From Biscogniauxia marginata (Eukaryota > Ascomycota > Sordariomycetes > Xylariales > Xylariaceae): a stretch of 64,000 nucleotides of DNA. Numbering within the stretch: the stretch's first letter is position 1; each line of letters starts with the position of its first letter. The notes under the pieces were generated by a model. That model searched no databases, was not told the DNA's origin, and worked only from the letters and a program-made list of their open reading frames with translations. The stretch lies in assembly GCA_022695795.1 (NCBI GenBank), contig MU404055.1, positions 992,001-1,056,000 on the forward strand, read 5' to 3'. A program made the translations under genes and the position numbers. Below are positions 57,430-64,000 of this stretch, piece by piece.

Positions 57430-60142
57430 TCAGACCTCTCCCGAAGAAGTCGGGTCAACCTGGGGGCTTTCTGCGAGGACCTCATTTCTGAGTCCTGAGG
57501 GTCTCTTCGCGTCATGCGGATTGCCCGCAGACGGCATCGACTTCGGGTCGACGAGGGGCTGGAATTCTTCCAGCGCACCCGCGGCCGGCGAGTGCGTCCA
57601 TTGCCGTGCGGCAATCATCGCTCTCGCGCGCACCCATTCTTGCCAGGCCTGTTTGGTTGACATGACCTCGATTCCTAGGAGGCCCTTCTTCATAAGCTCT
57701 CGGATGTATCGCCATCGATTGGCGTCGCGGCTCATCTCCGTGCCTAGATTACCCCACCAGTTACGAGCCTCTTCGCTGGTTGGGTCCACCATGCGAGGGT
57801 ATGGGCCGATGAAAGGGATGCCGAAGAACTCTTCGCCGGAACCTTGAACGAGGTCGGAGATGAACTGGGGCTTGGGTGAGAACTGCATTGACGGGAGTCC
57901 TCCAGTCGACCACACAAAGTAGGTACCCACTCCAGGGGGAGCTCTAGAGAGACCTGCGTCGTATCTTGGGTCATACATCCCAAGTCCTTGCATCATCTCG
58001 GCCTTGTCCTGAACTCTGGCATCGTGCCACGAGTAGAAGTAGGAGTTCTCCGATGGCAATGCCATGATCATCCAAGCTCGAGGTCGGTCTTGAAATTCGG
58101 CCGGTACGTTGCCGTGGATCTCAGCCAGTGGCTGCTTCAGCTCGAACCAAATCCACTCTTTAGGTACGGCATGCTTGTCGGGACTATTACAGTGTTAGCA
58201 ATTGGAGCCATGAATGAATGTGACTACACCACTCACATAGTGACGGCGTTCACTGTCAGTAGCCCATCTTCAGCAAAGAATGCCTTGATATCGTTATGTC
58301 TAAACCCTGCATCCCAACCTGGAATAGGCGCGTGAGGAGCTTTTTCCTGGCGTGGTGATGTACGGAAGAAGGTGACTCGCTGAAGAGGGAGTGTAGCCAT
58401 GCCCCCTCGGTTTCCCCATTCCAAGAGACACGAGCGGAGGTCTTCATAGTTCTTCAACCCCAGTGGTTCAATAACCAGAGGGCCAGGAGCAGCTTGTCGT
58501 GCATCGCCACCTGGGATCAGAGGCATAGGGTTCTGGGGTACGGGAGGAGTAGTGCCATGTGGGGTGCCAAAGGCGCCAGTCATTCTCAAGCACGCTTGCT
58601 GTCTGTAGACGTAGAGTTAGTAAGTGTTATTTTTAACAAGATAAGGGAACTTGTGGCCACTTACACATAAGCAAAACGTTCCTCTCGATGACGCTCGACT
58701 CGTTCGGCCTCTTGTCTTTGCTGCTCATCACGAGTAAGGTTGTCCATGGTCGCCTGATTACCCGAAGAACCGGTTGCAGACTCGGAGAATACCATGTCAG
58801 CTTCTCGTCCGTGTATAGCAGCAAAGTTGTGGTCCGTGATATTGTACCACTCCTCATCCGTGAATCCAGTAGCTTGGTACAGCTCGTCATGTTGCCCTTG
58901 ATCTGGGAGAGAACCAAGTAGATTCTCCTGCGACGGGATGGCGGTAGCTGGTACTAGGCCAGGCTGAGACGGTGCCGATGGCTGGTTCTGGGCGTGAGCG
59001 GTGTTTGCCGTGTTCTCTTCCATCTTTGCGAGTTTGCGACGTTCAAACTCCTGTACCTGAGCGTCAACTTTTTCCTGGTTCTTGTCTACCCAATCGACGA
59101 ATTCTCTGTACACCACGTCAAGTTCGCGTATTTGCTTCTCAGAAAGTAGAAGTCTCGGGTGCCATCCGGGAGAGAACGGCGAAGTGTGGTTTTCAGTGTA
59201 GAACTGAGGCTGATCTTGCGTGGGAGACTCGGTAGGGCGAGAATTCCAGTGGTCAACAGCAAAGTCCGCGCGAGTGAGACGAGGGGAGTGAGGTGACTGA
59301 ATTTCAGCTAGATGCTGTGCAGTTCTGTTGTCGGCGGGGTGATTTGTTGGCTGGGTAGGGGGTGACGTGAAAGAACTTGGAGGATGGTTGCCGTAGTAAG
59401 ATCTTTCTCCTTCAGAAAGGTGAGAAGTTACTTGTGGCCCAGCGAGAGGTGCCTGAGGTTCCTGAAGGTTAGAATAACACTCACCCGGCTGAGGTAGTGT
59501 TTGTTGTAGCGTGACTCTTCCGGATTGAGGTCGATGCTGCAGTGGGTAGGAATGTTCCAAGCTAGGTGCCCCAGGAGGCTGATTATTCCTTGCGGGGGTA
59601 TGAGATCTTCCAGTATTTGCCAGTTCGCTCGCCTGCTCAAAGAAATCGGTGTGGTACCCAGGTACCTGCTGAGAAAAACTAGAATAGGCGTAGCCCCTCT
59701 CGTTTGTAAAACTGCGGACATCCTGACTAGGCATGTCCCATCTTCGCGGATGACGCGGTTCGTCCCTAAGTAGCACCGATGGCTGCAAAGCTTCGCGAAC
59801 ACTTTGCGTCGACTCCACAACCTCAGACCCGTATCTATAGTAATTTTCGTAAGGATCAAGCCTAGTCTGGCCTGAGGAAGGACCTGAGGTGCTCTGTCTC
59901 ATCGGCCAACTCGTATCCTCTGCGTACGGCGCCATCGAACCGAAGCTTCTGTCAGCTGAGCCTATTGTTACGTCTGTCATTAGCTGGTGTCTATGTCCAT
60001 CTCCGCTGGGGCCAAACCTACCGTCCCGCTGGTCTCGAGACCCATGGGAGTAAGATGCTGCATTTTCCTCCATAGGTCTGTCCCATCCAGGTAGGAAGGG
60101 ACTGGTCCCATCCTTGTGGCGCAGGGGGTCCATGGTGCACAC
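57430..60142 (-). CDS. Large protein of unknown function, Gln/Pro-rich N-terminus and folded C-terminus
   Basis: Exons 60142-58665, 58602-58237 and 58183-57430; 865 aa. Introns of 62 nt (GTAAGT at 58664) and 53 nt (GTGAGT at 58236) join RFAYV-QQACLRMTGAF and NAVT-IPDKHAVPKEW in phase. The first ~370 residues are hydrophilic, Ser/Gln/His/Pro-rich and disordered. A short ordered stretch FSPGWHPRLLLSEKQIREL and VYREFVDWVDKNQEKVDAQV precedes a charged segment. The last ~370 residues look folded: NYEDLRSCLLEWGNRGGMAT, GWDAGFRHNDIKAFFAEDG, KEWIWFELKQPLAEIHG, MIMALPSENSYFYSWHDARV, YFVWSTGGLPSMQFSPKPQF, ARNWWGNLGTEMSRDANRWR. I do not recognise a family. Start could be ATG 60133. A 176-codon ORF in another frame overlaps the start (59980-60510). 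Confidence 0.82.
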
Positions 60143-62666
60143 AAGAAGCTGATGGTAAGGTGAGCCTGTAGGGGAGAATGATGTTTGGTGATGAAGTGGA
60201 AGGTAGAAGATGGAAGGGGAAATAGAGAAGGAATATTTTGGGGAGAAAGGTTTGCAAGAAGGTAAGTTAGGTAAACAACAACGAAGGGATTGTGGGCAGG
60301 GTTTACTGGATGGTATGCGGGCCTAGGACCTATGCTATGAGCTTGTGCTGTGGGAGAAAGATCCGGAAACACAAGTGAAGGAAATGTTGGAATGAGTGGA
60401 AGGCTCATGTTCACGAAGAAGGGGAGAACAGGTAGGAGGCGTGGAGGGCATCGTCGTGACTGAAATGTCCGGACGACCAAGACGACCTGGATGACTCGGC
60501 AACACCACATGATCTACTCTCGGCAGCACAAGCCTAGTCATTATCGTGACCTCTTAGGAGATCAGGTAGACAAGGAATATGGGGGCAAGAAGGCAGGAAG
60601 TTGTTACTGTTGTGTATGTTATACCTAGAAGAGAAGGCTAACCATCGTTATAATCCCATGCGCTCATCACACGTTGAGACTGCTTGACTTTCTGTATTAG
60701 ATTTCCAGGGGTAAGTTACAAAAGGTTCTATATTTAACAGAAACAAAGTGTTGATATCTGTGATATGCTTTTTAGCCAGGGTAATAAGTCACAGCCAGTA
60801 TGAGGGCAGTTCATTTTAGTCAAGCATACTATCCTCAAAGGTCTAAACAAAAAAAAAAAACCCATTTCGAGACATGCTAGTTAAGCCGGAACCTTCTAGT
60901 CTATAATCAAGGAGATTTAAAACTGAAAGCTCAGAAGTTCCTAGGGGTTTCAAAGAAGATGCTTTCTAAGTAGCCCTTGGCTTATCAATATATTTATATA
61001 AACTTGGACCAGTTGATACCTTTATATAAGTTTGCCTTAATTAAGGAGCCCGTGATGCGGGTGGCTTCATGGTTGGTATAACTTAATTGGTTTATTGACA
61101 AGGAAGGGGTTTATAAAGCCTTGACGAGCTATGAGTATTCTTATTCCTTTTTAAATACTGTGAGGTAATAGCTTGATATGTACGATATATGACAATTCGT
61201 AGTTAAAGCTCAGTCATGATAAATAAGGTGTTGATAAACAAAAAGAAAAGGAGCAACGGCTGGAAACATAAACATGTTAGATTAAACTTGAAACAAACAG
61301 TGCGTGTTGATATGAGACGAATATAAGAGCAAGTGTATTAGTTCGAGGTGAGTCTAGACAGGTAGGTGGGCGAAGCCAACCTATATATATATTAACAGGA
61401 GACCAGGGATCGTGTACGCTATATTTCAACAGTGCGTACATATAATTGTATATTTAGAAAGGAGGTCTTCATTGTAATTTATAAGCTGGTGTCCAGATAG
61501 AGCTTTGTATTTGGTACCATCGTAATTCTTGACAGTGGCTTTCCTGTCCCTCTCCACCAATAAAGGAGAACTTACATTATAATGAGATAAGGAAAAGGTA
61601 GCTTTCATTTTGACCGTCGACATAGCAAAACCTTGACACGTAATTCATGCGCTAAGGCACATGTGCTTGTGATGGGGTGGACAACCTCCACTGGTAGCAA
61701 GACTCTTTGTTTATTCGTGGAAGGATGAGAAAGAAAGGGTAGGATGAGAAATGGTAACCTATATTACTATCATGGGAGATATATACAAGTTGTACGAGAC
61801 GATAAAACTGTGGTGTAAGTAGAACGGAACCATTTTAGTCCACAAGTGCTGGTACTAGGGGCCAGGATGCCTATACGTACATCAATTATATGAATATCCA
61901 ATCGGGGGAAACTTTTTTCTATTTATAACTGAAAACAGCCTTTGCCGCCGATTACCTGTTACTTAGCTGCGGTATATAAATGCTTCTGGCAATATGCTCA
62001 CGTAGTCACAGCCGACGAGACTCCCGACAACTGCCGCTAATCTCACTGAAAGCTCACTCCAGCCCAAATAACAATAGCCGTTACTCTCCCAAAGATATAT
62101 ATGCAGTCACACTTTTCTAAAGGCTCAAGCATAGAGAATCCTTCTGCTCCCCCTTTTCAGTAACATACCTGTACTAGTATAAGAATCAGCGAGCGATAAG
62201 AGAAAAGAACGAATTATACAATCGACGGAGGCTTGGCCCTTTCATATGGTCCAATGAGACGAGTCATATTAAACATATAACCCACAAGCAATTGCCAAAT
62301 CAAGCAAAGACAATCGAGCGCCGATAATGATCGGATGACCTCGACTTGGGCCGTTGCCGGCTGGCACCGCGTACCCGATTCCGGACTACGAGCGGGGCTG
62401 AGAGGACGCAAGACGTGTAGCAGCTACAGTTTACTCCACCTTTGGGCTATGATCATATATTTTATGATTATATACCTACTGTCCCGTTGCATATTATACT
62501 GTTGCTATCTCCAGGGTCGGTGATAACATCGAGCTACACAGACACATCCAAGCTGTCGGCCTCACCAGAAGAAGACAGAGCTTAATACGGAGGAAGACTA
62601 AGGTTCAACCCAGTCACCAAACTAGCAGAAGTTTTTTCTATTCGAAAATTACCCACCGTCATCATC
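60143..62666. other. AT-rich intergenic region, no supported gene
   Basis: About 2.5 kb. The first ~400 bp are leader or promoter of the preceding minus-strand gene, with a CT-rich strand. 60600-62200 is AT-rich with no credible ORF. The last ~200 bp precede the aldolase-family gene. Confidence 0.6.
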
Positions 62667-63909
62667 ATGGCCCCTTCAGCAATTACCGAGACAGTGCCTA
62701 GCACTTTGGTACTGAAAAGTGGCAAAGAGCCTGTCACACATGGCGAGGAGACCGTCGAAGAGAAGAAGGAACCGACACCGCTAGAGGTGAGCATCTATCA
62801 TTTCTTCATGAGTTGCTATTTAGGCTCAGGGGGTTCAGGAGCAGAAGGGAAAGGGAGCTTTCTGTCCCCAAGATCAAGGATCGATAACACTTTTCTCACA
62901 AGCTTTAAACCCCTAAATTTCAAGAAGCAAAAAGTCATGGCTGACTCCTACTTGCGGAACAGGCTATATCTCATGGGATGGTTATGCCAGGTAAGGAAGC
63001 ACACTACATATACCCTCCCCTGCTAAGTCATGACACCGGCCGTGTCCTTCGCCCGAACCAGGGAAGGGCGTGGAAGACACTACTGACAAACGTGCGCGTA
63101 AAGGTATCCCCACGTTCCCCAGCTATGCCGAGCATCGGCGCCACGTGCTCGTGCACATGTCGGCGACCTTCCGGTTCTTTGCACGCTGCGGGTTCACCGA
63201 GGGGCAATCGGGCCACATCTCGGTGCGGGACCCCGAGTTCCCGGGCCTCATGTGGATGAACCCGCTAGGCCGCCACTTCGGGATGCTGTCGGCGGGCGAC
63301 ATGATCTGCCTGGAGATAGCAACGGGCCGGGTAGCCGGAGGCAACACGTCGCGGCCGGCGAACGCGGCGGGCTACCTGATCCACTCGGCGGTGCACAAGC
63401 GGCGGCCCGCCGACGTGCACGCGGTGTGCCACGCGCACTCGCTCGCGGGGCGGGCGTGGAGCGCGTTCGCGCGGCCGCTCGAGATGCTGAACCAGGACGT
63501 GTGCGACGTGTTCGGGGCGCACGCCGTGTACGCGCGCTACGGCGGGATCGTGTTCGCGGCCGAGGAGGGGGAGCACATCGCCGACGCGCTCGGCCCCGCG
63601 AACAAGGGCGTCATCCTCATGAACCACGGCCTGCTCACCGTCGGCGCCACCGTCGACGAGGCCGGGTTCCTCTTCGGGCTCATGGACCGCGCGTGCGACA
63701 TGCAGCTCCGCGCCGAGGCGGCGGCCGCCAACGGCCTCGCCAAGAACATCATCAGCGACGAGGAGGCCGCGTACAACTTCCGCATGGCGAGCGAGCCCAA
63801 CGCGCTGTACCGCGAGGCGCAGCCCGATCTCGAGTACGAGCTCGAGGCGGCCGGGGGCGAGGACGCGCTCGCGAGGGGATTGGATGCCCTGCAGCCGCTG
63901 GTGCCGTAG
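62667..63909 (+). CDS. Class II aldolase/adducin-domain protein
   Basis: Exon 1 62667-62786 (40 codons, MAPSAITETVP to KKEPTPLE) with GTGAGC donor; exon 2 best from 63067 (GGAAG acceptor, phase 0) to the TAG at 63907-63909; about 320 aa. The 280-nt intron is long for this genome and may hide a short exon. Class II aldolase features: GFTEGQSGHISVRDPEFPG, LWMNPLG region, LSAGDMICLEI, the zinc-ligand pair in HAVCHAHSLAGRAW, MLNQDVCDVFGAHAVY, and KGVILMNHGLLTVGATVDEA with the third His. The family includes fuculose/ribulose phosphate aldolases, adducin head domains and fungal proteins of unknown substrate. Exon 2 is extremely GC-rich. Enzymatic function is possible because the His residues are kept, but the substrate is unknown. 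Confidence 0.85.
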
Positions 63910-64000
63910 CCGTAGCCGTAAAAGGCGATGGTAATACTTTCCGTTCAAGTTTACTACAATGTAGTGTATGCATATGTGTAGACGGGTAGATCAAACAAAC

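Noticed and set aside
63252..63989. Long Arg/Ala/Gly-rich ORFs on both strands over the aldolase exon
   Set aside because: High GC removes stops in all frames; only the frame with SGHIS and NHG motifs is real.
1..64000. Secondary-metabolite or other functional gene cluster
   Set aside because: No synthase, transporter or pathway transcription factor; gene functions are unrelated.

Overview
The window looks like nuclear DNA of a filamentous ascomycete (Pezizomycotina, probably Sordariomycetes; the class is inferred from gene style and is not proven). Genes carry short introns, mostly about 48-190 nt, with GTRNGT-like donors, CTRAC/CTAAC-like branch sites and YAG acceptors. Coding exons are GC-rich. 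They are separated by AT-richer intergenic deserts of 1-8 kb full of microsatellites and TACCTAGGTA-type palindromes. Operons, rRNA, recognisable tRNA, CRISPR and an intact transposon were not found.

Layout. 1-1256: 3' part of a Pro/Gln-rich gene of unknown function (+). 1257-9326: gene desert with a short N gap at 6518-6527, homopolymer-rich gap ends, a 28-nt perfect palindrome and a degenerate minisatellite. 9327-10422: tubby C-terminal-like protein (-). 12060-15158: TBC-domain Rab-GAP (-). 17903-20534: ankyrin/DIL-domain protein (-). 21079-22243: allantoicase (-), divergent from a cytochrome b561-domain membrane protein at 23150-24073 (+). 25213-27931: M13 (neprilysin-like) zinc metallopeptidase with nine exons (-). 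28-37.8 kb: mostly empty, AT-rich DNA holding an intronless HD-domain phosphohydrolase (30495-31535, -) and a DUF1445/D-glutamate-cyclase-family gene (34236-35162, +) interrupted by one in-frame TGA.

The right half is denser. 37866-44055: 2042-aa GAF/PAS hybrid histidine kinase (+). 46158-49120: 927-aa Gln-rich protein of unknown function (-). 51255-52837: histidine phosphatase/phosphoglycerate-mutase family protein (-). 53916-54602: PRKRIP1-like spliceosome-associated protein (+). 54914-56788: chaperonin CCT subunit gamma (-). 57430-60142: 865-aa protein of unknown function (-). 62667-63909: class II aldolase/adducin-domain protein (+).

The genes do not form a visible pathway or biosynthetic cluster. 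They are mostly housekeeping, signalling and trafficking genes: Rab-GAP, DIL, CCT3, splicing factor, two-component kinase. A few metabolic enzymes are interspersed, and allantoicase has a plausible GATA-factor promoter. I did not find a clearly new multi-gene system. The best leads are the interrupted DUF1445 gene, the unusual split-GAF/pseudo-receiver architecture of the histidine kinase, the two large proteins of unknown function, and several palindromic non-coding elements. All exon boundaries were derived by hand from splice signals and reading frame and have no transcript support.
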